64,000 bases of DNA, from positions 1 through 64,000 of the forward strand of contig CALESJ010000054.1 in the NCBI GenBank assembly GCA_937907025.1. Direction: 5' to 3'. Shown here in pieces: positions 25,197 to 33,498 of the stretch. The first letter of the stretch is position 1, and each line of letters starts with the position of its first letter. The stretch is from an uncultured Faecalibacterium sp. (GTDB lineage Bacteria; Bacillota; Clostridia; Oscillospirales; Ruminococcaceae). Both the position numbers and the translations under genes were made by a program. The notes below the pieces were generated by a model, which saw only the letters and a program-made list of their open reading frames with translations, made no database searches and was not told where the DNA came from.

Positions 25197-26861
25197 TCAG
25201 TCTTTTTCCACCATATCCATGGCAAAGAGAGCGGCCCCCAAAGCACCGCACAGCTGGGCGCGCTCATCCACCACCAGGGTGGTGCCCAGCTTTTCTTCCA
25301 GCGTCTTGACCAGGCTTTCATTCTTGGAAACGCCGCCGGTCATCATGTAGCGTTCCTCCCCGCCTACACGCTTGGCCAGGGCCGCAGTTTTGGAGGCCAC
25401 CGCCTTGTTCAGACCATGAACAATGTCGTCAGTATCCTTGTTCTGGGCAATCAGGGAAACAACCTCAGATTCCGCAAAGACGGTGCACATGCTGGAGATG
25501 GTGATATCTTCCTTGTATTTCAGGCCTTTGTGGCTCATTTCATCCAGGCTCATCTCCATGGTGCGGGCCATCATTTCCAAAAAGCGCCCGGTACCGGCGG
25601 CGCACTTGTCGTTCATGACAAAGTTGACCACAGCGCCGTTTTCATCCAGCCGGATGACCTTGCTGTCCTGGCCGCCGATATCCACCACGGTGCGCACAGA
25701 CGGGTCCAGGAAATGGGCACCACGGGCATGGCAGGTGATTTCGGTAATGCTCTTGTCGCCTTCAGTGATGGCTGTACGGCCGTAACCGGTGGTCACCATG
25801 GCGTCGATGTCCTCCCGCTGCAGATGGGCCTCTTTCAGGGCTTCTTCCAGCGCACGCTCGGCACCGGCGGCTGCACCGGCACCGGTGGGCAGAATGATAC
25901 CGGTCACAATGTTCTGATTTTTGTCCAGAATCACCACATCGGTGCTGGTGGAACCACTGTCAATGCCTGCAAAATACCCTTTACCCATCTTCTTTTCCTT
26001 CCCTTTCTGCCATTCGGCGGTGAGGCTCTCGGCAAATGCTTCCAGACGGGTCGAGAGCTGCCCGCTGTTCTGCAGTGAATAGTCGGATTCAATTTTCAGC
26101 AGCGGAACGGCCGCTTCCCGCTTGACCTGCGCATATTCAAAGCTGTAAAAATCACAGAACTTGACGGTGTGATAGATGATGCCTTTCAGGTTCGGGTTGT
26201 TGTACAGCTGTTTGCGGCCGGTGTTGTCGATCATGCGCATGCAGGGCAGCTGCCGCAGCAGCGCTCCGGCATACCAGTCGATGAGTTCGTCAAAATCGGA
26301 GGTTTCCGGCGGCTGCTCGTTGCCCGCCGAACGGTTGTTGACGCAGGTATCGTTCTCCACCGGGTACGGCATGGTTTTTTGCACTTCGGCAAACAGCTCG
26401 TTGCCCATACGGGCGCCCAGCACGCTGATATAGGGTTCATGCAGGCGCTCCTTGGGGCGGAATGCCTGACGGAAAGCCTGTTCGTCAAAGGTGGTACCCT
26501 TATACTCGCTGTATGCCTTGGCCAGACCCTTGAGCTGGGTCACGGTGCGTTCCCGCCCGCAGGAGCCATTGTCGTGAGGCATGTCCATGATGTAGAGAAA
26601 ATCCAGTTTGCCGCTGTCGGCCAGGATGTCATAAACGCTGCGGATGGTATCACAGCAGTTGACGATGACCAGCTCTTTTACATGCTCATTGATGACCTGT
26701 TCCAGCACTGCCTTGCCGAAGCCGCAGATGTTGGGATGGGCCAGCTGGTCCGCATGCTCAAAGCCTTCCGGCATTTCGTTCAGGCTGGCACAATCGGCGC
26801 CGAAGGCTTCCAGCAGTTCGATGGGCGTATATTTGCATACATAATACAGTTTGTTGCTCAT
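25197..26861 (-). CDS. Fused 2-hydroxyacyl-CoA dehydratase subunit and ATP-dependent activase
   Basis: The 554-residue protein has two parts. Residues 1-285 match the HgdB-type dehydratase subunit (HPNICGFGKAVLEQVI, VNCCDTIRSVYDIL). Residues about 290-554 form an ASKHA activase (GYFAGIDSGSTSTDVVILD, ATP loop VDIGGQDSKVI, cluster cysteines in NDKCAAGTGRFLE and SSMCTVFAESEV). In known systems the activase injects an electron at low potential into the dehydratase, spending ATP. ATG at 26861 follows AAAGGGG; a GTG at 26879 overlapping the upstream stop is less likely. It is co-transcribed with the next dehydratase gene. Confidence 0.88.
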   Translation of the reverse strand: MSNKLYYVCKYTPIELLEAFGADCASLNEMPEGFEHADQLAHPNICGFGKAVLEQVINEHVKELVIVNCCDTIRSVYDILADSGKLDFLYIMDMPHDNGSCGRERTVTQLKGLAKAYSEYKGTTFDEQAFRQAFRPKERLHEPYISVLGARMGNELFAEVQKTMPYPVENDTCVNNRSAGNEQPPETSDFDELIDWYAGALLRQLPCMRMIDNTGRKQLYNNPNLKGIIYHTVKFCDFYSFEYAQVKREAAVPLLKIESDYSLQNSGQLSTRLEAFAESLTAEWQKGKEKKMGKGYFAGIDSGSTSTDVVILDKNQNIVTGIILPTGAGAAAGAERALEEALKEAHLQREDIDAMVTTGYGRTAITEGDKSITEITCHARGAHFLDPSVRTVVDIGGQDSKVIRLDENGAVVNFVMNDKCAAGTGRFLEMMARTMEMSLDEMSHKGLKYKEDITISSMCTVFAESEVVSLIAQNKDTDDIVHGLNKAVASKTAALAKRVGGEERYMMTGGVSKNESLVKTLEEKLGTTLVVDERAQLCGALGAALFAMDMVEKD

Positions 26862-26875
26862 GCTCGTTTCCCCTT

Positions 26876-28144
26876 TCACACCTTGTCGCCGTTGAGCATT
26901 TCCAGGAAAGCCCCCAGACGGGTGGAGGTCTGGCCTTCCCCGCCGTGGCTGCGGTCGCAGCCGTCACCGTCCAGAATCAGCAGGGGCAGACCCGCTTCCT
27001 CAAATTTCTTCTTGGCGATCTGAGCGGCCCCCATGGTATGCTTGCAGCCCCAATGGTTGAACCACACCACACCGTCAGCCTTGGTCTGCTTGGCATGGCG
27101 GATACCGGCTTCGATCCGGCGAGTCACGCCGCCGTTGAGCGCATGGTACACCAGGCGATGGGCAATAGCCGTATACGGGTCAGCGGGATCAAAGTCCGGT
27201 TCACACGGCTGGCTGAGTTCGCAGCCCACGATCTGGGCTTTTTCGTTGAACATCAGTTCCTGCTTGACAGCATCGGACCAGAACGGAATGGTGTGCATCC
27301 AGTAAATGCGCTTGCCTTTCTTGGGCGGGGCCTGTTTGACATCCTGCAGCAGCATATCCACAAACTTTTCTTCCTGGGGCGTACCCAGCAGAATATTGTT
27401 GGTCATACCGCAGTACAGCGGGCTGACAAGGTCGGTAGGAATATACCGGTCGGCTTTTTCTTCCTGGAAGCGACCGAACTTTTCCAGGGTGCGCTTGCTG
27501 CGCTGCAACCGCTCAGACAGGGCCGCCTCGTCGATTTTTTTGCCGGTGTTCTTTTCCAGGAAATCAGCCAGGGCCTTGAGCTGTTCGGCCACATAGCGGA
27601 CATTGTCTTCGGTCTGCTGCAGCGGCACGTCCAGGGCAAACAGGGGCACCTGATACAGGTTGGCCAGCGCACGGAACGTCAGCATATTGGCATCGCACAT
27701 CAGGTTGGTGTAAACAATGCACTTCGGTTTGGGCAACAGGCCTTTCTGCGCCGCGCCGAAGAAAGTTTTGTGATAGCTGCACAGGGTTTCCGCAATGCCG
27801 CTGTTCTCAGCCTGCTGCAGCAGGCTGCGTTCCACCTTGCTGGCAGACAGATAACAGGACATAGCTTCCGCGTTGTACGGATGCAGTCCCACCTCCTGCA
27901 GCAGTTCACAGGGCGTGAACACACTGACGATGGCGCACTGGTCCGGGCACTGCAGCGGCTTGAGCATGGCATCCATCATCATCACAGCCAGGTGCCGGTC
28001 TGCCGGAATCAGCCGCTTGTCCGGCAGAAACTTGAATTTCAGGTTCTGGGCTTCCCAGCCTGTTTTGAGCAGCCAGCGGGCCCGGGGCAGGCTGGTGTTG
28101 CTCCATTTTTCCACATATTCTCCAAATACATCTACTACTGCCAT
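26876..28144 (-). CDS. 2-hydroxyacyl-CoA dehydratase family protein
   Basis: The 422-residue protein is of the HgdA/HgdB family, which binds a [4Fe-4S] cluster and removes water from 2-hydroxyacyl-CoA through a ketyl radical. Conserved pieces include CPDQCAIVSVFTPCELL near residue 80, TNLMCDAN, and the C-terminal WFNHWGCKHTMGAAQI followed by LDGDGCDRSHGGEGQTSTRL. ATG at 28144 follows AAAGGGG. No CoA-transferase is adjacent, so the substrate cannot be read. The upstream promoter overlaps a long inverted repeat. Confidence 0.85.
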   Translation of the reverse strand: MAVVDVFGEYVEKWSNTSLPRARWLLKTGWEAQNLKFKFLPDKRLIPADRHLAVMMMDAMLKPLQCPDQCAIVSVFTPCELLQEVGLHPYNAEAMSCYLSASKVERSLLQQAENSGIAETLCSYHKTFFGAAQKGLLPKPKCIVYTNLMCDANMLTFRALANLYQVPLFALDVPLQQTEDNVRYVAEQLKALADFLEKNTGKKIDEAALSERLQRSKRTLEKFGRFQEEKADRYIPTDLVSPLYCGMTNNILLGTPQEEKFVDMLLQDVKQAPPKKGKRIYWMHTIPFWSDAVKQELMFNEKAQIVGCELSQPCEPDFDPADPYTAIAHRLVYHALNGGVTRRIEAGIRHAKQTKADGVVWFNHWGCKHTMGAAQIAKKKFEEAGLPLLILDGDGCDRSHGGEGQTSTRLGAFLEMLNGDKV

Positions 28145-28206
28145 ATACTTTACCCCTTTATATTGCCAAAAAAACGAAAACCTTCCGCCGTTTTCTTTCC
28201 CTAGAA

Positions 28207-28250
28207 ATAGGCGTAATTTTAATTGTAACACATTTTATACGCCTATGTAA
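28207..28250 (-). promoter_or_regulatory. Promoter and inverted-repeat operator of the dehydratase operon
   Basis: Minus-strand TTACAT (28245-28250), 17-bp spacer, TACAAT (28222-28227). A perfect 9-bp inverted repeat ATAGGCGTA/TACGCCTAT (28207-28215 and 28238-28246) spans the promoter with a 22-bp centre. It does not resemble the Rex or CcpA consensus; the regulator is unknown. Confidence 0.7.
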
Positions 28251-28261
28251 CCCTTAAAACG

Positions 28262-28305
28262 TACAAAAAGTGGTGATCTGTTCAAACAAGCAGATCACCA
28301 CTTTG
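28262..28305 (-). terminator. Terminator of the Fur-family gene
   Basis: AAAGTGGTGATCTG (28267-28280) and CAGATCACCACTTT (28291-28304) form a perfect 14-bp stem, followed by a T run on the minus strand. It lies about 165 bp past the stop codon; the bases between hold no gene. Confidence 0.8.
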
Positions 28306-28467
28306 GCAGGCATCTGCCCGCACCGGCAGGCAAACAACAAAAATCGCCGGGGCAAAGTCTGCTTTGCTCCGACGTTGATGGTCCGGAATTTATTGCCTCC
28401 CGCCGCCACCGGATCCCGGCTTGCGGGCGCAAACTGTGGTGCCCGCCGCAATCAGGCAACACACAGT

Positions 28468-28851
28468 TTACTGGCTTTCTTCGGCCGCACATTTGCTGCA
28501 AAGACCGAACACGGTCAGATTCCAATCCTCCGCCACAATACCGGGGCAGGAATCCACCAGTGCCTTGAGTTTTTCCGGTTCGATGTAAAGACTTTCCACC
28601 TGATGGCATTTGCGGCACCACAGGTGCTGATGCTGTTCCACCTGACCGTCGAAGCGGTCAGCTTCCCCGGGAATGGAAACGCGGCGGACCTTGCCAATTT
28701 CCACCAGAGTATTCAGGTCACGATACACAGTACCCAGGCTCAAGCGCGGGCACTCTGTCCGCAGAGATGTGCAGATCTGCTCGGCCGTCGGATGATCGGT
28801 ACGCCCGAGCACTTCGCGCAGGATCAATTCCCGCTGATGAGAATAACGCAT
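28468..28851 (-). CDS. Fur-family metalloregulator (PerR/Fur type)
   Basis: The 127-residue protein has an N-terminal winged helix (YSHQRELILREVL, then HPTAEQICTSL and LSLGTVYRDLNTL). Its C-terminal dimer domain has EQHQHLWCRKCHQVESL, giving the HxH metal residues and CxxC, and a second LCSKCAAEE CxxC, so the structural zinc site is complete. Whether it is PerR, Fur or Zur cannot be settled. ATG at 28851 follows AAGGAG. The promoter has a symmetric AT-rich site that could be its own operator. Confidence 0.87.
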   Translation of the reverse strand: MRYSHQRELILREVLGRTDHPTAEQICTSLRTECPRLSLGTVYRDLNTLVEIGKVRRVSIPGEADRFDGQVEQHQHLWCRKCHQVESLYIEPEKLKALVDSCPGIVAEDWNLTVFGLCSKCAAEESQ

Positions 28852-28923
28852 GGGAGCTCTCCTTATCAAAAAAGTCAATTTTCGGCCATCCGGCGCCCCG
28901 GACGGCACCCCTCACACGCCTTT

Positions 28924-28953
28924 ATTCTACTGAATTTTATTGTCCTTTGTCAA
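28924..28953 (-). promoter_or_regulatory. Promoter of the Fur-family gene with possible Fur/PerR box
   Basis: Minus-strand TTGACA (28948-28953), 18-bp spacer, TAGAAT (28924-28929). The -10 lies in an imperfect AT-rich palindrome (ATTC-4-GAAT with AAA/TTT-type flanks), the kind of site Fur-family repressors bind. Autoregulation is inference. Confidence 0.65.
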
Positions 28954-29075
28954 CACTTTCACAGAAATATAATCAAAAAGCTAGGCTTTCGTTTTAAAAT
29001 CGGACACACTGCCTTTTCTTGTTCGATTTTTCCGCAGAATTGTCGTTCACTGGTGGACGTTCTTGCGACCTATCG

Positions 29076-29117
29076 GAAAAAAAGTGCCCGCTGCTTTCGC
29101 AGGGACACTTTTTTTGC
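29076..29117. terminator. Terminator of rarA
   Basis: AGTGCCC and GGGACACT pair around a 12-nt loop, flanked by A7 and T7, so it can work in both directions. It sits 4 bp beyond the rarA stop. Confidence 0.85.
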
Positions 29118-29120
29118 CTC

Positions 29121-30404
29121 TTATTCGCATGCCTGGCCCTTGATACGTTTCCAATACTGGGCGGCGGCTTGTTCTGTTTTATTGTCACCAAAATGGTAGT
29201 AGGTTTTATCCTTCAGCGCATCCGGTAAATATTGCTGATTGACCCAATGATTCGGCCAATCGTGGGGATACTTGTAGTGCTGTCCCTTAACGGCAGCGTC
29301 CTCCCCATCGTAATGCTTGTTCTGCAGCTGACGCGGGACAGGTCCACCCTTGCCGGCCTGTACATCGGCCATGGCCGCATTGATGGCATCGTGAGCGGTG
29401 TTGGATTTTGGTGCCGTGGCCACCAGAACCACCGCATCCGCCAGAGGCAGGCGGGCTTCGGGCAAGCCCAGCATGTTGGCCGCATCCACCGCCGCTTTCA
29501 CAATGGGAATGATCTGCGGCCAAGCCAGGCCCACGTCCTCGCAGGCTGTAACCATCAGGCGCCGGCAGGCAGAGGGCAGATCCCCCGCTTCCAGTAAACG
29601 GGCCAGATAATGCAGGGCCGCATCCGGGTCAGACCCGCGCATGGATTTCTGGTAGGCCGAGATGATATCGTAATGGTCATCCCCCTGCTTATCGTACCGC
29701 ATAGCGGTGCGGCGGGCCACCTGCTTGGCCATATCCAGCGTCACAACGCGTTTCCCATCCGTCTGCGGCGCTGCCATGACCACAAATTCCAGGTTTCCCA
29801 GCGCCTTGCGCATATCCCCGCCGGCGCTTTCGGCCAGATAGGGCAGCGCGTCCGGTTCGATGCAAACCGGAATGCCGTCTTCCTCCCCCAGGCGCTTGGC
29901 CGCATTCTGCAGGCCCAACGAAATATCTTCCGGGGTCAGCGATTTGAATTCAAAAACGGTGCAGCGGGACAGAAGAGCGTTATATATATAAAAGTAGGGA
30001 TTTTCGGTGGTGGAAGCAATGAGGGTCACAGTACCCTGTTCGATACATTCCAGCAGGCTCTGCTGCTGACGCTTGTTGAAATATTGTATCTCGTCCAGAT
30101 ATAACAGAATTCCACCGGACGCATGCAGGGTGCCAATCTCCCCCAGCACCGTCTTGATATCAGCGGTAGAGGCGGTAGTTCCGTTGAGCTTGTGCAGCCG
30201 CATACCGCTGTTGGCGGCGATGATACTGGCCACGGTGGTCTTGCCCACACCGGAAGGCCCGTAAAAGATCATATTGGGGATGCGGCCGGAAGCCTGGGCG
30301 GCTTCCAGAGTGCGGCGGAAGACCTGTCCTTCCCCCAACAGATGGCGCTGGCCGCAAACTTCGGCCAGGGTGCGCGGACGCAGACGCTGTGCCAGTGGTT
30401 CCAT
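29121..30404 (-). CDS. rarA: Replication-associated recombination protein A (RarA/MgsA)
   Basis: AAA+ ATPase acting at stalled replication forks. The 427-residue protein has Walker A FYGPSGVGKTTVAS (about residue 47), Walker B LLYLDEIQYFNK, sensor 1 IASTTENPYF and the MgsA C-terminal domain (SDPDAALHYLARLLEAGDLPS through AMADVQAGKGGPVP). The start at 30404 is set by GGGAG and excludes the much longer antisense-derived extension. It diverges from nth, another DNA-repair gene. Confidence 0.94.
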   Translation of the reverse strand: MEPLAQRLRPRTLAEVCGQRHLLGEGQVFRRTLEAAQASGRIPNMIFYGPSGVGKTTVASIIAANSGMRLHKLNGTTASTADIKTVLGEIGTLHASGGILLYLDEIQYFNKRQQQSLLECIEQGTVTLIASTTENPYFYIYNALLSRCTVFEFKSLTPEDISLGLQNAAKRLGEEDGIPVCIEPDALPYLAESAGGDMRKALGNLEFVVMAAPQTDGKRVVTLDMAKQVARRTAMRYDKQGDDHYDIISAYQKSMRGSDPDAALHYLARLLEAGDLPSACRRLMVTACEDVGLAWPQIIPIVKAAVDAANMLGLPEARLPLADAVVLVATAPKSNTAHDAINAAMADVQAGKGGPVPRQLQNKHYDGEDAAVKGQHYKYPHDWPNHWVNQQYLPDALKDKTYYHFGDNKTEQAAAQYWKRIKGQACE

Positions 30405-30446
30405 GAAAAATTCTCCCTTTTTCGCAAATAAGTGACTTACCCTTGC

Positions 30447-30475
30447 ATTATAGACGATTAAAATGGTAGAATCAA
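30447..30475 (-). promoter_or_regulatory. rarA promoter
   Basis: Minus-strand TTGATT (30470-30475), 17-bp spacer and TATAAT (30447-30452), in the 111-bp divergent gap between rarA and nth. Confidence 0.82.
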
Positions 30476-30515
30476 GGCAGAGAAGTAATACCTTTTTTGA
30501 AAGCGAGCGTTTCTC

Positions 30516-31181
30516 ATGACCAAGAAAGAACTGGCCGCCATCTGCATTGCGCGGCTGAAAGAAGAATATCCGCTGGCAGATTGCACCCTGGATTACGACC
30601 ACGCGTGGCAGCTGCTGGTGGAGGTGCGCCTGGCCGCCCAGTGCACCGATGAGCGGGTGAATGTGGTGGTCAAGGACCTGTTTGCCAAATATCCCAGCGT
30701 ACAGGCGCTGGCCGCCGCCACCCCGGAAGAGATTGAGGCCATTGTAAAGCCCTGCGGGCTGGGCCGCAGCAAGGCCCGGGATATTTCGGCCTGCATGCGG
30801 ATGCTGCGGGACAAGTACGACGGCAAAGTGCCGAATGATTTCGACGCCCTGCTGGCGTTGCCCGGTGTTGGCCGCAAGAGCGCCAACCTGATCATGGGAG
30901 ATGTGTTCGGCAAGCCCGCCATCGTCACCGACACCCACTGCATCCGCCTGTGCGGGCGCATCGGGCTGGTGGATGAGGGCGTCAAGGAACCCAAGAAGGT
31001 AGAAATGGCCCTGTGGAAGATCATTCCTCCGGAGGAAGGCAGCGATTTCTGCCACCGGCTGGTGTACCACGGCCGGGCCGTCTGCACCGCCCGCACCGAG
31101 CCCTACTGCGACCGCTGCTGCCTGGCGGATGTATGTCGATATGCGCGCAAGAACCAAAAGACCAAGAAAGAGGAGGCATGA
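30516..31181 (+). CDS. nth: Endonuclease III
   Basis: Base-excision-repair DNA glycosylase/AP lyase. The 221-residue protein has the helix-hairpin-helix LPGVGRKSANLIMG with the catalytic Lys, then the catalytic Asp in TDTHC. C-terminal [4Fe-4S] cysteines are present, but the first spacing is C-X7-C-X2-C-X5-C rather than the common X6. Its stop overlaps the region of the following GntR gene, indicating one operon. Confidence 0.93.
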   Translation: MTKKELAAICIARLKEEYPLADCTLDYDHAWQLLVEVRLAAQCTDERVNVVVKDLFAKYPSVQALAAATPEEIEAIVKPCGLGRSKARDISACMRMLRDKYDGKVPNDFDALLALPGVGRKSANLIMGDVFGKPAIVTDTHCIRLCGRIGLVDEGVKEPKKVEMALWKIIPPEEGSDFCHRLVYHGRAVCTARTEPYCDRCCLADVCRYARKNQKTKKEEA

Positions 31182-31183
31182 GC

Positions 31184-31933
31184 GTGGAGCAGCACGCAAA
31201 AGCCCCGGCCCAGCTGGGCGGGGCGCTGATTTCATCCCGGGTGGTGGACCGCCTGCTGGAGGAGATGACCCACGGTGCCTATGCCGGGTTGGACCGCCTG
31301 CCCCCCGAACTGGAACTGGCATCCCGGCTGGGGGTCAGCCGCACGGTGGTGCGGGACGCCCTGAGTGAACTGGAGCGCGACGGGTATCTGGAGCGGGTGC
31401 GGGGCATCGGTACGGTGGTGAACCGGGACGTGGTGCATCTGGCCCACCGCATGGACCAGAAGATGGAATTTCATAAGATGATCGAAGCCACCGGCCGCAT
31501 TCCCCATACCGACCATCTGCTGGTAACCCGGCAGATTGCGGATGCCGAACTGGCCGCAGCGCTGTGTCTGCAGCCCGGGAAAACAGTCCTGGTGGTGGGC
31601 AAGCGGATGCTGGCCGATGACATTCCGGTGCTGTTCTGCACCGACGTAATGCCCCTTTCCCTGTTTGGCAGCCGGCTGGACGGCATCGACTTCAGCCGCC
31701 CCATCTTCGATGTGCTGCAGGACCACTGCGACATCCAGACCGCCAGCACGGTGGCCCGGGTCCATGCAGTCCAGGGAGAAATCGCCGTGCGCCGCCTGCT
31801 GGGGCTAAGCCCGGACAAGGCTCTATTGGAGCTGGAGGAAACCTGTTATTCCCGCCTGTGCCGTCCTGTGGTGCGCAGCCGGACACTTTATACAGATTTT
31901 TTTGATTTTGCTCTTGTGCGCAAGCTCGTATAG
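31184..31933 (+). CDS. GntR-family regulator with UTRA effector domain (HutC type)
   Basis: The 249-residue protein has an N-terminal winged helix (LPPELELASRLGVSRTVVRDALSELERDGYLERVRGIGTVV, about residues 38-78 in pieces) and a C-terminal UTRA ligand domain (about 95-245). Two starts compete. ATG at 31178 lies only 1 nt after AGGAGG, while GTG at 31184 lies 7 nt after it, so GTG is preferred. It sits between nth and pyrB; the effector is unknown and a link to pyrimidine genes is only positional. Confidence 0.85.
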   Translation: MEQHAKAPAQLGGALISSRVVDRLLEEMTHGAYAGLDRLPPELELASRLGVSRTVVRDALSELERDGYLERVRGIGTVVNRDVVHLAHRMDQKMEFHKMIEATGRIPHTDHLLVTRQIADAELAAALCLQPGKTVLVVGKRMLADDIPVLFCTDVMPLSLFGSRLDGIDFSRPIFDVLQDHCDIQTASTVARVHAVQGEIAVRRLLGLSPDKALLELEETCYSRLCRPVVRSRTLYTDFFDFALVRKLV

Positions 31934-32056
31934 TTGTAGAATAGGTGAGGCTCACGGGCCGCCGCTCCTGCGGGCAGGGTTTATCCCCTGCTTACAGGGT
32001 CGGCGGCCTTGGGCTGTACGTCAAAACCAGAAACAGGAAAGGAAAGGTTGTTGCCC
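31914..32056 (+). promoter_or_regulatory. pyrBI promoter and structured leader
   Basis: TTGTGC (31914-31919), 17-bp spacer and TAGAAT (31937-31942) straddle the end of the GntR gene. The leader folds: GGCCGCCG (31957-31964) pairs with CGGCGGCC (32001-32008). Inside, CCCTG at 31986-31990 can pair either with CAGGG at 31975-31979 or with CAGGG at 31995-31999, two exclusive hairpins. No U-tract follows, so a classic attenuator is not evident. Confidence 0.5.
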
Positions 32057-33004
32057 ATGAGACACCTGATCGATCCGCTTGATTTCACCTACGAGGAAAC
32101 GCTGCGCCTGCTGGACCTGGCCGACCGTATTCACGACGACCCGGCTGCCTACCAGGATGTGGCGTACCGCAAGCGCCTGGCATCGCTGTTCTATGAACCC
32201 TCCACCCGTACCCGTCTTTCGTTTGAAGCTGCCATGCTGAATCTGGGCGGCCAGGTTCTTGGCTTCCCGGATGCCGGTGTATCCAGTGCTTCCAAGGGCG
32301 AAACGGTGGCGGATACCATCCGCATCGTCAGCTGTTATGCCGACATTGCTGCCATGCGCCATCCCAAAGAGGGTGCGCCGCTGCGGGCATCGCGGTATTC
32401 CCGGATTCCTGTCATCAATGCGGGCGACGGCGGTCACAGCCATCCCACCCAGACGCTGCTGGACATGATGACCATCCGTCGCCGCAAGGGACATCTGGAC
32501 GGGCTGACCATCGGCTTCTGCGGCGACCTGAAATTCGGGCGCACCGTCCATTCCCTGATCAAGAGCTTGTCCCGCTGGCCGAACATGAAGTTCGTGCTCA
32601 TCAGCCCCGAGGAGCTGCGGGTGCCGGACTACATCCTGACCGAAGTGCTGGACCCCAAGGGCATTCCTTATGTGGAAACCCGCAGCCTGGAAGAGGCCCT
32701 GCCCCAGCTGGACATCCTGTACATGACCCGTGTGCAGCGGGAGCGCTTCTTCAATGAGGAAGATTACGTCCGCCTGAAGAACAGCTACATCCTGACCAAG
32801 GCCAAGCTGGCCCAGGCCCCCGCCGACATGGCGGTGCTGCATCCCCTGCCCCGTGTGAACGAAATCACCCTGGATGTGGACGACGATCCCCGTGCGGCCT
32901 ACTTTGAGCAGGCGCAGAATGGCGTATACATGCGCATGGCACTGATCATGACTTTGCTGGGTCTGAAAGACCCCAAGACCGGGGAGGTGGCTTTCGAATG
33001 CTGA
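32057..33004 (+). CDS. pyrB: Aspartate carbamoyltransferase, catalytic subunit
   Basis: First committed step of pyrimidine synthesis. The 315-residue protein has the carbamoyl-phosphate motif FYEPSTRTRLSFEAAM (about residues 47-62), SKGETVADTIRI, DGGHSHPTQTLLDMMTI and VLHPLPRVNEI, all diagnostic. ATG at 32057 is preferred over the frame start at 32009, which lies in the leader hairpin. The gene overlaps pyrI by 7 bp, as expected for a stoichiometric complex. Confidence 0.97.
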   Translation: MRHLIDPLDFTYEETLRLLDLADRIHDDPAAYQDVAYRKRLASLFYEPSTRTRLSFEAAMLNLGGQVLGFPDAGVSSASKGETVADTIRIVSCYADIAAMRHPKEGAPLRASRYSRIPVINAGDGGHSHPTQTLLDMMTIRRRKGHLDGLTIGFCGDLKFGRTVHSLIKSLSRWPNMKFVLISPEELRVPDYILTEVLDPKGIPYVETRSLEEALPQLDILYMTRVQRERFFNEEDYVRLKNSYILTKAKLAQAPADMAVLHPLPRVNEITLDVDDDPRAAYFEQAQNGVYMRMALIMTLLGLKDPKTGEVAFEC

Positions 33005-33429
33005 ACATCGACGAAATCCAGAACGGCGTGGTCATCGACCACATCACCGCCGGCACCGGCCTGGCGCTGTACCATCTGATGGAGCTGGAAAAGCTCAGCG
33101 ACGCCAGCGTGGCCCTGCTGCAGAATGTGCGCAGCCAGAAGAGCGGCAAAAAGGACATCATCAAGATTGAGGGCGACATCCAGAGCTTGGACTTCAACGT
33201 TCTGGGCTATCTGGACCCCCAGATCACCATCACCTACATCGAGAACGGCCATGTAACCCGCAAGGTCCGGCCGGAACAGCCCAAGCAGCTGGTGAACGTG
33301 ATCAAGTGCACCAACCCCCGCTGCATCACCTCTCTGGAGGAAGGCTGCGACCACATCTTCGCGCTGACCCCTTCCGGGCGGTATCGCTGCATCTACTGCG
33401 AACAGGAGTTCAAGGTCAAGAACCTGTAA
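32998..33429 (+). CDS. pyrI: Aspartate carbamoyltransferase, regulatory subunit
   Basis: Zinc-binding allosteric subunit responding to nucleotides. The 143-residue protein has the N-terminal nucleotide-binding domain (GVVIDHITAGTGLALYHLM) and the C-terminal zinc site, CTNPRC and CIYC, with four cysteines near residues 109, 114, 137 and 140. PyrI beside PyrB predicts the PyrB6-PyrI6 holoenzyme and feedback by CTP. Confidence 0.96.
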   Translation: MLNIDEIQNGVVIDHITAGTGLALYHLMELEKLSDASVALLQNVRSQKSGKKDIIKIEGDIQSLDFNVLGYLDPQITITYIENGHVTRKVRPEQPKQLVNVIKCTNPRCITSLEEGCDHIFALTPSGRYRCIYCEQEFKVKNL

Positions 33430-33454
33430 GCTCCTTTTCCACAACCCATAAAAT

Positions 33455-33498
33455 AAAAGAAGTGCTTTCCTTATAAAAAAGGAAGGCACTTCTTTTTT
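33455..33498. terminator. Bidirectional terminator between pyrI and clp
   Basis: AAGAAGTGCTTTCCTT and AAGGAAGGCACTTCTT pair with one mismatch around a short loop, followed by T6. It ends the pyr operon and overlaps the stop codon of the converging Clp gene. Confidence 0.88.

Noticed and set aside
29121..31322. Apparent 733-residue minus-strand protein
   Set aside because: Only the last 427 residues are RarA. The N-terminal half is the antisense reading of nth and lacks a ribosome site; GGGAG places the real start at 30404.
31937..31955. PyrR binding loop before pyrB
   Set aside because: Only eight bases of the consensus match, and the site overlaps the proposed -10 and start point, so it would not be in the RNA.
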